Below are positions 18,779-27,314 of a stretch of 64,000 nucleotides of DNA, piece after piece (the stretch's first letter is position 1; each line of letters starts with the position of its first letter). A program made the translations under genes and the position numbers. A model generated the notes under the pieces. That model did not search any database and was not told the DNA's origin. It saw only the letters and a list, made by a program, of their open reading frames with translations. Source of the stretch: Pseudomonas marginalis (GTDB taxonomy: Bacteria; Pseudomonadota; Gammaproteobacteria; Pseudomonadales; Pseudomonadaceae); NCBI RefSeq assembly GCF_900105325.1, contig NZ_FNSU01000003.1:2170001-2234000 (forward strand), in the 5' to 3' direction.

Positions 18779-19299
18779 GGGGTGGACTCGTGAGGAAGGG
18801 TAATCGGGGGTGTGGTGGACGGCGGCGGCAAACGCAGGGCCCGCAGGCTCAGGGATTGCGTGCGGCCGTCGAGTACAAAGCGGGCATCGCGGGGCGTCAG
18901 CTGTTCCAGGCGCCAGCCATTGGGCAGGGTCTGGCCCTGCTGGACTTTGAGCGGCGGGCCATCGGCACGCTTGAGCAGCGCCACGCGCAGGTCGCCGTCG
19001 AGGACGATACCGGTCAGTACCAGGCTCGACAGGCTGGAAACGGCGGCCTGGCCCACCGCACGGTCGGGGCTGCGGTCGGGGCTGAACAGCGGCGCTTGCC
19101 AGGTGCCGGCCAGGCTGTCGAGGGTCGCGCTCGGCGCCACCAGCACCTTGGCGGCGGTAGTGGCGCGCGCATCGGGGTCCGGTGCCGGCAGCCACTGCGG
19201 CGCATCGCCGATGCTGCTGAGGATGCCGACCATCAGCAGGCCCAACAGCCCGGCCACGCCGAGCAACAGCCATTCCAGGGGACGCAATGCATGGATCAT
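18775..19299 (-). CDS. Type II secretion GspC/GspN-like protein (XpsN position)
   Basis: A 174-residue bitopic protein. One membrane helix lies near residues 9-29, then a periplasmic domain of the GspC homology-region type (SLSSLVLTGIVLDGDLRVAL, then QQGQTLPNGWRLEQL). The C-terminus is proline-rich. In Xps-type systems this slot, between M and D, is held by the N protein, which links inner-membrane components to the secretin. It has no PDZ domain, unlike long GspC. Its stop overlaps the secretin start and its start overlaps the gspM stop by 4 bases. Confidence 0.8.
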   Translation of the reverse strand: MIHALRPLEWLLLGVAGLLGLLMVGILSSIGDAPQWLPAPDPDARATTAAKVLVAPSATLDSLAGTWQAPLFSPDRSPDRAVGQAAVSSLSSLVLTGIVLDGDLRVALLKRADGPPLKVQQGQTLPNGWRLEQLTPRDARFVLDGRTQSLSLRALRLPPPSTTPPITLPHESTP

Positions 19300-19907
19300 C
19301 GTTGCACCTGCCGGGCGGCGGCCGGTTGCAGGTAACCGCGCACCAACAGGTGCACCACCAGCTGCCCGGCGCCGCCACTGGCCGGTGCGTTCGGTGGGCG
19401 GCGAATGCTCATCTCATCGACAAACAGAAACGGCCGCTGGTACTCCAGCTCATGCAGGATCGCGGTCAAGGGTTCGATGGCGCAGTTGAGGGTCAGGCTG
19501 ACCTTGACCTGGCGATAGGGCTCGGCGTCGTCCTGCTCCGGGGTGATGGGCATGCGCTGGGTCAGGCTGCAACCGCCACCAAGGCCGGCGCGGCTGTTGA
19601 TCAGATCGGCGATGCGTTGCATCAGGTCCGCCGCCACCGCACTCGGGTCGTCTCCGGGCAACAGGCTGGTGCTGCTGGCCGGGTCCTGCCGCGCCTGTTC
19701 CAACTGTTGGCGCAGGCTGTCGCCCTGGCGCAACACGCCGGCGTAGCGTTGCTGCTGTTCACGCAGTTGCTCGGCCTGCTCGCCCATGCTGCGCAAGGGG
19801 CCGGCGAACCAGCTGTCTATCAACAGCCAGTAACCGGCGCCGAGCACCAGGGCCAGGGCGATCAGGGCCGCGCCACGGCGTTCACGGGGTGTCAGTGGTC
19901 GGCGCAT
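19296..19907 (-). CDS. gspM: Type II secretion protein GspM (PilO-like)
   Basis: A 203-residue inner-membrane protein from ATG 19907 (the longer open frame upstream lacks a ribosome site and lies wholly within gspL). It has a short basic cytoplasmic tail (MRRPLTPRERRG), one helix (residues about 13-30), a coiled stretch rich in Gln and Arg, and a ferredoxin-like periplasmic domain. This is the platform component that pairs with GspL. It overlaps the end of gspL by 26 bases. Confidence 0.82.
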   Translation of the reverse strand: MRRPLTPRERRGAALIALALVLGAGYWLLIDSWFAGPLRSMGEQAEQLREQQQRYAGVLRQGDSLRQQLEQARQDPASSTSLLPGDDPSAVAADLMQRIADLINSRAGLGGGCSLTQRMPITPEQDDAEPYRQVKVSLTLNCAIEPLTAILHELEYQRPFLFVDEMSIRRPPNAPASGGAGQLVVHLLVRGYLQPAAARQVQR

Positions 19908-20925
19908 CAGCGGCCTCCTGGTGCAGGTGGGCGCGCAAGGAAAATTGATCCTTGCCGGTTTGCGCATCGGGTTGGATCACCCCTTCGAACTGGGCGTTTT
20001 CCAGGCTGTGGCAGCCCTTGATCCGGGTGATCAGGGCACTGGCCTTGGCGCTCTGCCCGGAGAAGGACACGTCGGCACCGTTGTTGACTTCCAACTGGTC
20101 GAGCCAGGTGTCCGAGGGCAGGCACGCGGTCAGCTCGTTGAGCAGCGCCGCCAACGGCGGTTGGGCGGCCTTGCGGCGAATCAGGTACTGGGCGGCGCCA
20201 CGGGTATTGAGCAATTGCTGGCGCAGGGCCTGGATCTCGGCGACCTGGGCTTTCTGCTCGCGCACGCTGTGTTGCATGGCATCGAGCACGCGCTGGCGGT
20301 CGTTGAGCCACAGCAGCATCGCCGCAATCAGCAAGGCCCCGCACAACCACGGCAGGCTGCGTTGCAGGCCCTTGCCATGGGGGCGCTGACGGGGACGCAA
20401 CGGCGCCGGCAGCAAGTCGATGCCCATGGGTTTGCCTGCGCTCTCGGCGACATCCACGGCATGGGGCTGCAAGCCGAGGGCCGCGCAGTCATTGAGGATC
20501 TGGTCGAGGCGCTCACGCAGGATCGCCACCAGCGTGACGTGCAGGTGCGTGGGGGTGCGGCGCTCCTGGCGCGCGACAAAGTACAACTGGGCGGCGTCGA
20601 ACGGCGTGAAGCGGTCCAGTTCATAGCCGACCACCGTCGTCAGGTTACGCGCCGCCGCCGGGGGCAATTGCAGGGTTTGCACCAACACCGTTTCAGGCGG
20701 CAGCAGCAGCACCTGACGCGCTTCGCCAGGCAGCTTTTCGATCGGCGCGGTCAGCGGCCAGGCGTAGACATGCTCGGGGATCTCGGCAAACGACAACCAT
20801 GCCGGCAGGCAGCCACGCAGCTCCTTGAGCCACAGGCGCCAGCCCAGTTGCAGCAGGCTGCCGCGCCAGCGCTGGGTGATGGGCTGCGCCAGCGCCTGAA
20901 GCCGTGCGGTTAACTGTTCGTTCAT
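19882..20925 (-). CDS. gspL: Type II secretion protein GspL (PilN-like)
   Basis: A 347-residue protein. ATG 20925 is chosen because it overlaps the gspK stop by 4 bases (ATGA); the longer open frame upstream merely shadows gspK. The N-terminal half (about 1-190) is the cytoplasmic actin-like part, which recruits the ATPase GspE. A membrane helix lies near 198-220 (LCGALLIAAMLLWLND), then a PilN-like periplasmic domain with a ferredoxin fold. The protein is shorter than classic GspL, which fits Xps-type systems. Confidence 0.85.
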   Translation of the reverse strand: MNEQLTARLQALAQPITQRWRGSLLQLGWRLWLKELRGCLPAWLSFAEIPEHVYAWPLTAPIEKLPGEARQVLLLPPETVLVQTLQLPPAAARNLTTVVGYELDRFTPFDAAQLYFVARQERRTPTHLHVTLVAILRERLDQILNDCAALGLQPHAVDVAESAGKPMGIDLLPAPLRPRQRPHGKGLQRSLPWLCGALLIAAMLLWLNDRQRVLDAMQHSVREQKAQVAEIQALRQQLLNTRGAAQYLIRRKAAQPPLAALLNELTACLPSDTWLDQLEVNNGADVSFSGQSAKASALITRIKGCHSLENAQFEGVIQPDAQTGKDQFSLRAHLHQEAADAPTTDTP

Positions 20926-21647
20926 TCTTGCCAACGTAAGACTCGATAAGGTTGTGCGCTGCCTTGCGCGGGGCTCAATAACACGGTGGCCTGCACCTGG
21001 GCGTGGTAACCGCCGGGGCGTTGGGCGCGGCTGCTGACCACCAGCACGTCGCCGGGATCGGCACCCACCGCATTCTGATGCGGCAGGTTCAGTGCGCGGC
21101 GCATCAAGGCACTGGCGAATGCCGGATCGGGCCGGTCCAGGCCGCTCCACAGGCTGATCTCGGGCACCAGTTCGCTGTACAACGCCTGAGTCATGCCGGG
21201 CAGTTGGCGCACCTCTTCCACCACCCGAAACGGCGCCAGGCCCTGGTTGCGCCGCACTTCCAGGGCCCTGGCGAGTTGGTTGGCCTGGGCCTGGGTCGCA
21301 CCGCAGGCCAGGGCCAGGCGGGCAAAATCACCCACCTCGGCGCTGTTCAAATACAACTTGCCGCGCTCGCTGTGCAGGCTGACGCGCAGCTGCGCATCGT
21401 CGAACACCAGCGGGATTTCACGCCCGTCGGCAATCCACTGCTTGCGCTGCAACGGGTCCGCCACGGCCTGCATCGCCAGCGCCACCCCGGCCTCGGCCGC
21501 CAGCACCGCCTGGGTATGCTGGCGGTGCCAGGCGGCCTGGCGTGTTTCCAGTTGCACCCAGCCGGCCAAACCGCCGAGCAACAGGCTGAGCAAGGCCAGC
21601 ACCCACAGCACCAGCAGCAGGGCCACACCGCGTTGATGCCGGATCAT
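20922..21647 (-). CDS. gspK: Type II secretion minor pseudopilin GspK
   Basis: A 241-residue minor pseudopilin from ATG 21647, with a 4-base overlap with gspJ. The prepilin-type N-terminus, RGVALLLVLWVLALLSLLL, lacks the Glu5 of other pseudopilins, which is normal for GspK at the pilus tip. It is shorter than many GspK proteins (about 300 residues). The alpha-helical insert region near 95-190 is recognisable (ARALEVRRNQGLAPFRVVEE). Confidence 0.85.
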   Translation of the reverse strand: MIRHQRGVALLLVLWVLALLSLLLGGLAGWVQLETRQAAWHRQHTQAVLAAEAGVALAMQAVADPLQRKQWIADGREIPLVFDDAQLRVSLHSERGKLYLNSAEVGDFARLALACGATQAQANQLARALEVRRNQGLAPFRVVEEVRQLPGMTQALYSELVPEISLWSGLDRPDPAFASALMRRALNLPHQNAVGADPGDVLVVSSRAQRPGGYHAQVQATVLLSPAQGSAQPYRVLRWQE

Positions 21648-22273
21648 TCGGGCGCCCCGCCGGACAGGTTCAGGCGCAAGGCAACCACCTGGGTCACCCA
21701 AGGCACCGGCCCGTTCACCCGTGCGTCAATCCGTACTGCATAAGGCAGGCGTTTGGTCCACGGCCACTCACTGATCCAGCCAGTGGCCTGGCCCTTGGGC
21801 GACACGCCGCGATAGCTGAATTGCAGGTCCTCGATACCCTTCAACAACACCTGCGGCTCACTGCGCGCCGCCGGAACACTCACCTGTGCCTCAGACTCAA
21901 ACCGCGCGAACGCCACCTGCAAGTCGCGCTGCGATTCAGGGCCCACCAACTGCAAGGTGAAGCGCTGGATACCGCCGCCGAGCACACCCGGCAAGGTCGC
22001 GACAAACTGCATACGCTGGGCCCCACCGGCGAAAAAGCCATCGGTCTGGCTGTCGTCCTCGGTCACATCCAGCGGCAACGCCTCGCTGATGGCGGTGCGC
22101 AAAAACTGCTGCGCGGCACGCATTTCATCCAGGCTGACCGTGTAGCGCTGGGCCTTGAGCACGGCACGATTGGCGCCCAGCAATGCACCGCCGACCAGGG
22201 TCAGCAACACCCCAAGCAGGCTCAGTACGATCATGATCTCAAGCAAGGTAAAGCCCTGCTGACGCGCCTTCAC
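21644..22273 (-). CDS. gspJ: Type II secretion minor pseudopilin GspJ
   Basis: A 209-residue minor pseudopilin starting with GTG at 22273, which overlaps the gspI stop in the pattern GTGA. The prepilin motif GFTLLEIMIVLSLLG begins at residue 7, with cleavage expected after Gly7. GspJ forms the tip complex with GspI and GspK. The C-terminal domain contains YRGVSPKGQATGWISEWPW, similar to GspJ proteins. Confidence 0.88.
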   Translation of the reverse strand: MKARQQGFTLLEIMIVLSLLGVLLTLVGGALLGANRAVLKAQRYTVSLDEMRAAQQFLRTAISEALPLDVTEDDSQTDGFFAGGAQRMQFVATLPGVLGGGIQRFTLQLVGPESQRDLQVAFARFESEAQVSVPAARSEPQVLLKGIEDLQFSYRGVSPKGQATGWISEWPWTKRLPYAVRIDARVNGPVPWVTQVVALRLNLSGGAPE

Positions 22274-22638
22274 AAGCCGGCCCCGACGCCGGCAGCACGC
22301 AGTTTCAAGGTGCTGAAACTGGCCTGGCGCGGGCCTTCGCTGACGGTGAGGTCCAGGCGAAACAGATGGGCCTGGCCGACGCGGCTGGGTTGCTGGGCGA
22401 TGCGCAGTTGCCAGGCGATGCCGTCCAACTCGCCCTGGCGTGTGCCACTGGCCAACGGCCCGGTGCCTTCCTGATCCATCACGCTCATGGCGGCATGGGT
22501 CAAGCGGTCGCTGTGGGCCACCTGCAACAACGAGCGCGCGCTCTGGCCGAAGGCAACCAGCAGCACCGTGCTACAGATCGCCATCAGCGTCAGCGCGGCG
22601 AGCATTTCCAGCAGGGTGAAACCCGCCTGGCGCTTCAT
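22270..22638 (-). CDS. gspI: Type II secretion minor pseudopilin GspI
   Basis: A 122-residue minor pseudopilin from ATG 22638, overlapping the gspH stop by 4 bases. The prepilin motif is GFTLLEMLAALTLMAI near residues 6-21. The length fits GspI. The additional upstream open frame on this strand is a shadow of gspH. It forms the tip trimer with J and K. Confidence 0.88.
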   Translation of the reverse strand: MKRQAGFTLLEMLAALTLMAICSTVLLVAFGQSARSLLQVAHSDRLTHAAMSVMDQEGTGPLASGTRQGELDGIAWQLRIAQQPSRVGQAHLFRLDLTVSEGPRQASFSTLKLRAAGVGAGL

Positions 22639-23066
22639 GGCAGGGCCTTGGATTCGACGCTGCCGGTCAGCCAGCCGATGTCGATGCGCCAACGCCGACT
22701 GCCGTTGGCCAGCAACACGTGGCCGCCGGTGGAGCTGCCATCGGGGTAGAAATCCACCGCCGCGCCGGCTTGCTCGGCGGTGTGCAGGGTCACTTGCAGC
22801 CCGGCCGGCCAATACTTTTTCGGACGGCCCGGCGCCTGCACGCTGAGGTTGCGCAAATCGAACACGGTGCTTTCGGTGGTGCCACTGACAATCGCCCGCG
22901 CCCGCGTGCTGCGCAACGCCTCGACCACCTGCCCGACGGCCTGGCGCTCTTTGGCGGCGCGCAGGCCTTGTTGCAGGCCAAACCCTACCAACCCGGCCGC
23001 GATGCTGATCAAGACGATCACCACCAGCATCTCCAGCAGGGTAAAGCCGCGTTGGGCGTTGGCCAT
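22635..23066 (-). CDS. gspH: Type II secretion minor pseudopilin GspH
   Basis: A 143-residue minor pseudopilin. The prepilin motif is GFTLLEMLVVIVLISIAAG near residues 7-25, followed by the GspH-type globular domain with ARAIVSGTTESTVFDLRN. GspH connects the tip complex to the GspG shaft. It starts 9 bases after the gspG stop and is coupled to gspI. Confidence 0.9.
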   Translation of the reverse strand: MANAQRGFTLLEMLVVIVLISIAAGLVGFGLQQGLRAAKERQAVGQVVEALRSTRARAIVSGTTESTVFDLRNLSVQAPGRPKKYWPAGLQVTLHTAEQAGAAVDFYPDGSSTGGHVLLANGSRRWRIDIGWLTGSVESKALP

Positions 23067-23075
23067 GGTCGTGGG

Positions 23076-23501
23076 TTATTCCCAGTTGCCCAGGTCGGCG
23101 CTGTAGCCTTCGCCGCCGGGCTGGCCGTCCTGACCGTAGAAAATCAGGTCGAACGCACCGTGCTCACCGGGGAAGCGATAGCCGAAGGCATGGCCGAACG
23201 GGTCCTTGAGGTCCGACGGCTTGGCATACGGGCCGGCCCAACCGGCGCTGTTGCCCGGCTTGTCGACCAGTTGCTGCAGGCTCTTGGGCGGCGAGCCGAC
23301 GTCCAGGCCGTAGCTTTCGATCTTCATGCTCAGGCTGGCCAACTGGGCCTTGCCCGCGCCGTATTTGCCCTTGTCCACATTGCCGCCGACCTGGCGTACC
23401 ACGATGGTCGCGACAATGCCCAGCAGCACGATCACGGCGAGCATTTCCAGCAAGGTAAAACCGCCCTGGCGGCGGGCGGGCTTGAATCGGGTATGGCGCA
23501 T
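23076..23501 (-). CDS. gspG: Type II secretion major pseudopilin GspG
   Basis: A 141-residue major pseudopilin. The prepilin motif GGFTLLEMLAVIVLLGIVAT begins at residue 13. The C-terminal calcium-loop region is recognisable by DPFGHAFGYRFPGEHGAFDL and YGQDGQPGGEGYSADLGNW, almost diagnostic of GspG. It builds the pseudopilus shaft after processing by the prepilin peptidase, which is not encoded here. Confidence 0.95.
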   Translation of the reverse strand: MRHTRFKPARRQGGFTLLEMLAVIVLLGIVATIVVRQVGGNVDKGKYGAGKAQLASLSMKIESYGLDVGSPPKSLQQLVDKPGNSAGWAGPYAKPSDLKDPFGHAFGYRFPGEHGAFDLIFYGQDGQPGGEGYSADLGNWE

Positions 23502-23521
23502 CAGCGTGTTTCCTTAAGGGT

Positions 23522-24724
23522 TCATATATTGCTGGTCAGGCTCATCAGCGGCAGCATGATCGCCAGCATGATCACCGCCACCAACACCGCCATGACCACG
23601 GTCAGGGACGGCACCAGCGCGGCGAGCAGGCGGTCGATGCCGCGTTTGGCCTCGACGTCGAACACCTCGGCGACTTTGAGCAGCATGCTGTCGAGTTCGC
23701 CGGCCTGTTCGCCGACTTCAATCATTTGCAACGCCAGGTCGGGCAGCAGCGGCTCGCTGCCGAAGGCGCTGGCCAGGGTGCCACCGCCCTTGACCGACTC
23801 GGCGGCCTGGGCGACCTGGGCTTGCAGGGCGCGGTTGGTGCAGACCTGGCGGGCAATCACCAGCGCTTGCAGCAGCGCCACACCGTTGCTCAGCAGGGTG
23901 CCGAGGGTGCGGGCCAAACGGGCGGCTTCGACCCGTTGCAGCAACGGGCCGATGATGCGGATGCCCAGCACGCGGCGGTCATAGCGTTCGCGGCGCTGGG
24001 GATCGCGCAGGCGCGCAGCCAGAGCCCATGCGCCGACAATCAACCCGGCCAGCACCGCCAGGCCGTAGGCCCCGAGGAATTGGCCGAGGCCCAGGATCAC
24101 CTCGGTGATCAGCGGAATCGGCACGCCCAGGTCCTTGAAGATCGGCACGAACTGCGGCACCACATAGGCCAGCAGCAACGCCAGCGAACCGAGCACGCCG
24201 ACCACCAGAAACGCCGGGTAGATCAGCGCGTTGATCACTTCGCCCCGGAGTAACTGGCTGCGCTCCAGGTAATCGCTGAGCTGGCGCAGGGTGTCTTCGA
24301 GGGCGCCGCCCGCCTCGCCGGCGCGGACCATGCTCAGGTACAGCGGCGAAAACTGGCTGCCCTCCGCCTCCAGCGCCTTGGATAACGGCTGGCCGGCCTT
24401 GACCTGTTCGCGGATGCGCTCGATCAGCGCGCGGGTCTGGGGCTGGCCGGGCTGCTTGAGCAGGATGCCCAGGGAGCGTTCCAGCGGCTGGCCGGCGCCC
24501 AATAGCGTGGCCAATTGTTGAGTGAAACTGACCAGCGCCGCGCCGTTCAACTGGCCCCGGCCAAAGGCCTTGCGCAAGCCCTGGGCGCCCGCCACCTCGA
24601 TCTGCAACAGCAGCAAACCGCGCTTGTGCAGCGCGGCGACGGCGGCATCCTGGTCCTTGGCTTCGAGGGTGCCGTTCTGCGCCTGGCCCTGGCTGTCGAG
24701 GGCGCGGTATTTGAACAGGCTCAT
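23522..24724 (-). CDS. gspF: Type II secretion inner-membrane platform protein GspF
   Basis: A 400-residue polytopic protein with two homologous GspF domains (residues about 65-190 and 270-390), three membrane helices (about 168-190, 215-235 and 372-395) and the typical N-terminus FKYRALDSQGQAQNGTLEA. It is the platform on which GspE acts. Its start overlaps the gspE stop by 4 bases and it lies 20 bases ahead of gspG. Confidence 0.95.
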   Translation of the reverse strand: MSLFKYRALDSQGQAQNGTLEAKDQDAAVAALHKRGLLLLQIEVAGAQGLRKAFGRGQLNGAALVSFTQQLATLLGAGQPLERSLGILLKQPGQPQTRALIERIREQVKAGQPLSKALEAEGSQFSPLYLSMVRAGEAGGALEDTLRQLSDYLERSQLLRGEVINALIYPAFLVVGVLGSLALLLAYVVPQFVPIFKDLGVPIPLITEVILGLGQFLGAYGLAVLAGLIVGAWALAARLRDPQRRERYDRRVLGIRIIGPLLQRVEAARLARTLGTLLSNGVALLQALVIARQVCTNRALQAQVAQAAESVKGGGTLASAFGSEPLLPDLALQMIEVGEQAGELDSMLLKVAEVFDVEAKRGIDRLLAALVPSLTVVMAVLVAVIMLAIMLPLMSLTSNI

Positions 24725-26451
24725 GCGCCCTCTCCCCGGGTGACGCGCAGCACTTCTTCAAGTGAGGTGACACCGGCCACGGCCTGGCGCAGGCCTTCTT
24801 CATGCAAGGTGCGCAGGCCGCCACGGCGGGCGGCCTGTTCGAGGGTGGCGGCGTCGGCCTGGCGCATCAACAGGCTGCGCAGTTCGTCGTTCATCACCAG
24901 CAGTTCGGTGATCGCACTGCGGCCGTGGTAGCCACCGCCCGGCGCATCGGCGTGGGGGCGATAAAGCATGATCGGGCGCTGCTCGGTAAACCGGTCGAGG
25001 CCGTGTTCGGCGATCAATTCCGCCGGTGCTTCGAAGGCTTCGCGGGTGGCCGGGTCCAGGCGCCGCACCAGGCGCTGGGCAAGGATGCCGTTGACGGTCG
25101 AGGCAATCAGGTAGCTTTCGACACCCATGTCCAGCAAGCGCGTGATACTCGCCGCCGCGCTGTTGGTGTGCAGGGTCGAGAGCACCAGGTGGCCGGTGAG
25201 GGACGACTGGATGGCGATACGGCAGGTTTCCAGGTCGCGGATTTCACCGATCATGATCACGTCCGGATCCTGGCGCACGATGGAGCGCAGCGCACCGGCG
25301 AAGTCCAGGCCGATGGCCGGTTTCACCTGGATCTGGTTGATGCCCTCAAGCTGGTATTCCACCGGGTCTTCGACGGTGATGATCTTGCGCTCGGCGGTAT
25401 TGAGCCGCGACAGCGCGGTGTACAGCGTGGTGGTCTTGCCCGAGCCGGTGGGCCCGGTGACGAGCAGGATGCCGTGGGGCCGCTCGAGCACTTCGAGGAA
25501 GGTTTCCAGGCGCTGGCCATCAAAGCCCAGGCTCTGGAAATCGAACTGCACGGTCTGGCGGTCGAGCAACCGCATGACCACCGACTCGCCAAAACTGGTG
25601 GGCACCGTGGACACCCGCAAGTCCAGCTCCTTGCCCTGGATGCGCAGCATGATGCGCCCGTCCTGAGGCAGGCGCCGCTCGGCAATGTCCAGGCGCGCCA
25701 TGATCTTCACCCGCGAAATGACCGCTGCCGAAGAGCTGGACGGCGGCGCCTCGGCGTCGTGCAGCACGCCATCGATGCGGTAGCGCACCTTGAGCTGGTT
25801 TTCGAAGGGTTCGATATGAATGTCCGAGGCGCGATGTTCCACCGCGCGCTGCAGGATCAGGTTGACCAGGCGAATCACCGGCGCTTCGGAGGCCATGTCC
25901 TTGAGGTGCTCGATGTCTTCCAGGGCACCGCCCTGCTCGTCGAGGTTTTCGATCAGGGTGCCCATCGCCGAACGACCCTGGCCGTAGTAGCGCTCGATCA
26001 GGGTTTCGACTTCGTTGCGCGGCCCCACGGCCAGCCACACCGGCACGCCACAGGCATAGGCCATGGCCTGGAACGGGTAGACCAGCGACGGGTTGGCCGC
26101 CAGCACCCGCAGGCCGCCCTGGCTCCAGCCCACGGGCACCACCTGGTAGTGGCGCATGAAACGCTCGGTCAATACCGGCAATGGGTCCAACAGCGGCGGC
26201 GCGGCATCGGCCAACAGCAGCGGTGCGCCGAGCAGGTCGGCCCAGGCACGGGCCAGTTCCACTTCGGAAACCAGCCCCAGGCGCGTGAGCAGGCCGAGCA
26301 ACTCGGTGTCGCCGCCCTCCTGAGAGAGGCGCCGGGCACGCTCCAGGTCAACGGTTTTCAACCCGGCGTGCTGCATCAGCCACGCGCAGACCTGTTCGGT
26401 GTGCGGGATGTGCAGTTGGCAGGCATCGATGGGCGTTGAGGGGCTGGGCAT
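24721..26451 (-). CDS. gspE: Type II secretion ATPase GspE (lacks zinc tetracysteine motif)
   Basis: A 576-residue secretion ATPase, first gene of the operon. N1 domain about 1-150. Walker A is GPTGSGKTT (about 333-341), the Asp box is around IITVEDPVEYQL (357-368), Walker B is DVIMIGEIRD (397-406), and the His box is STLHTNSA. The C-terminal region between LVRRL and YHGRSAI, where GspE proteins usually carry the CxxC-CxxC zinc motif, has no cysteine. It energises pseudopilus assembly at the inner membrane through GspL and GspF. A REP pair lies just upstream. Confidence 0.95.
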   Translation of the reverse strand: MPSPSTPIDACQLHIPHTEQVCAWLMQHAGLKTVDLERARRLSQEGGDTELLGLLTRLGLVSEVELARAWADLLGAPLLLADAAPPLLDPLPVLTERFMRHYQVVPVGWSQGGLRVLAANPSLVYPFQAMAYACGVPVWLAVGPRNEVETLIERYYGQGRSAMGTLIENLDEQGGALEDIEHLKDMASEAPVIRLVNLILQRAVEHRASDIHIEPFENQLKVRYRIDGVLHDAEAPPSSSSAAVISRVKIMARLDIAERRLPQDGRIMLRIQGKELDLRVSTVPTSFGESVVMRLLDRQTVQFDFQSLGFDGQRLETFLEVLERPHGILLVTGPTGSGKTTTLYTALSRLNTAERKIITVEDPVEYQLEGINQIQVKPAIGLDFAGALRSIVRQDPDVIMIGEIRDLETCRIAIQSSLTGHLVLSTLHTNSAAASITRLLDMGVESYLIASTVNGILAQRLVRRLDPATREAFEAPAELIAEHGLDRFTEQRPIMLYRPHADAPGGGYHGRSAITELLVMNDELRSLLMRQADAATLEQAARRGGLRTLHEEGLRQAVAGVTSLEEVLRVTRGEGA

Positions 26452-26480
26452 GGGTAAAAATCTGAGGGGCTATATGAGCC

Positions 26481-26573
26481 CCCTGTAGGAGCGAGCTTGC
26501 TCGCGAAAAAGGTACATCCGACGCCGCGATGCGCTTGGAATACTTTCGCGAGCTAGCTCGCTCCTACAGGGGG
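26481..26573. repeat. Inverted REP pair between gspE and a small exported protein gene
   Basis: Two REP cores in inverted orientation, CCCTGTAGGAGCGAGCTTGC at 26481 and its near inverse, ending in CTCGCTCCTACAGGG at about 26573, separated by about 45 bases. It lacks the GTGGGAGGGGG outer arms of the composite copies. It lies between two minus-strand genes and could end the upstream transcript. Confidence 0.85.
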
Positions 26574-26579
26574 TCAGGC

Positions 26580-26807
26580 TTACTTGGTTGGCGCTGTTTT
26601 AGAGGTAGCAGATTGGCTCAGCGGCCGCCCACCCTTGGTGGTTTCAGCCTTCTGTTTTTTGACGGCCTTGGCATCGTGGGCCTGGGTCAACACCGTGGAA
26701 TCGGCGGCGCCGGATTTCGCATCGGCGTCCGTGGACTCCGCCGCCATCGCCGCGCCACTTAGCGCAACGCCCAATACAACACCGGCACCCAACAGGGAAA
26801 TCTTCAT
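26580..26807 (-). CDS. Small exported protein of unknown function
   Basis: A 75-residue protein from ATG 26807, chosen because CTGGAGAAAG lies just upstream and a textbook signal peptide follows (residues 1-22, ending GAAMA). The mature part is short, hydrophilic and rich in Ala, Asp, Lys and Thr (AESTDADAKSGAADS), without cysteines or a recognisable domain. It is probably periplasmic or secreted. I do not recognise the family. It sits between the secretion operon and the divergent GH3 gene. Confidence 0.65.
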   Translation of the reverse strand: MKISLLGAGVVLGVALSGAAMAAESTDADAKSGAADSTVLTQAHDAKAVKKQKAETTKGGRPLSQSATSKTAPTK

Positions 26808-27314
26808 CAACTTTCTCCAGATCAAAAACAGCAGATAGCCCAAGTGGCGCCTTGAACTCGATCAAGACCCTACACCAAAGCGTTGTGTATGACAGCTTGT
26901 GTAAACATGGCACTTTGAAACTACCGAGCTATGCCACTAGTTAGCCACGACTCGATAAATTTTCTTAAACCAATCGACTGGTAGGTTTAGCCTTAGTTCC
27001 GAAAGGTAAGAAAATATTTCTTATTTCACGCAAAAATTAGCTTTCGTTTGACTTATAACCGCAAGAATTGCCTTAATTATGCGGTTTTTGCGGTTCAAAA
27101 TGCCATCTCGTGATATCGCTTAGACACTATCCCCAACAATAACCAATACAATTATTACACTTATAAAACTGCGAAATTCGCCAAATAGTTGCAATTAGCC
27201 ATCGGTTAAAAATTGCGATCACGGGCAACTATTGCCCAGAAAAAAGTGACGAGGTGCAGTGCAACACGCACTTCTCGGCGCGCCCTGTTTACTGAACTGT
27301 TGTCGGAGAGACCC
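26808..27314. promoter_or_regulatory. Long AT-rich divergent intergenic region
   Basis: A 507-base gap between the small exported protein gene and the GH3 gene. From about 26940 to 27210 it is AT-rich, far from the surrounding composition, with repeated short motifs such as TTGCGGTT, TAAAACTGCG and CCAATACAATTATTACAC. No coding frame with a ribosome site is evident. It is probably the regulated promoter region of both genes and a candidate for H-NS-like (MvaT) binding. Confidence 0.45.

Noticed and set aside
18779..19378. N-terminal extension of the secretin frame to 940 residues
   Set aside because: The extension overlaps gspC/N and gspM in another frame and would bury the lipobox signal peptide that begins at TTG 18778.
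20926..21150. Upstream extension of gspL
   Set aside because: The extension shadows gspK; ATG 20925 overlaps the gspK stop and begins the conserved protein.
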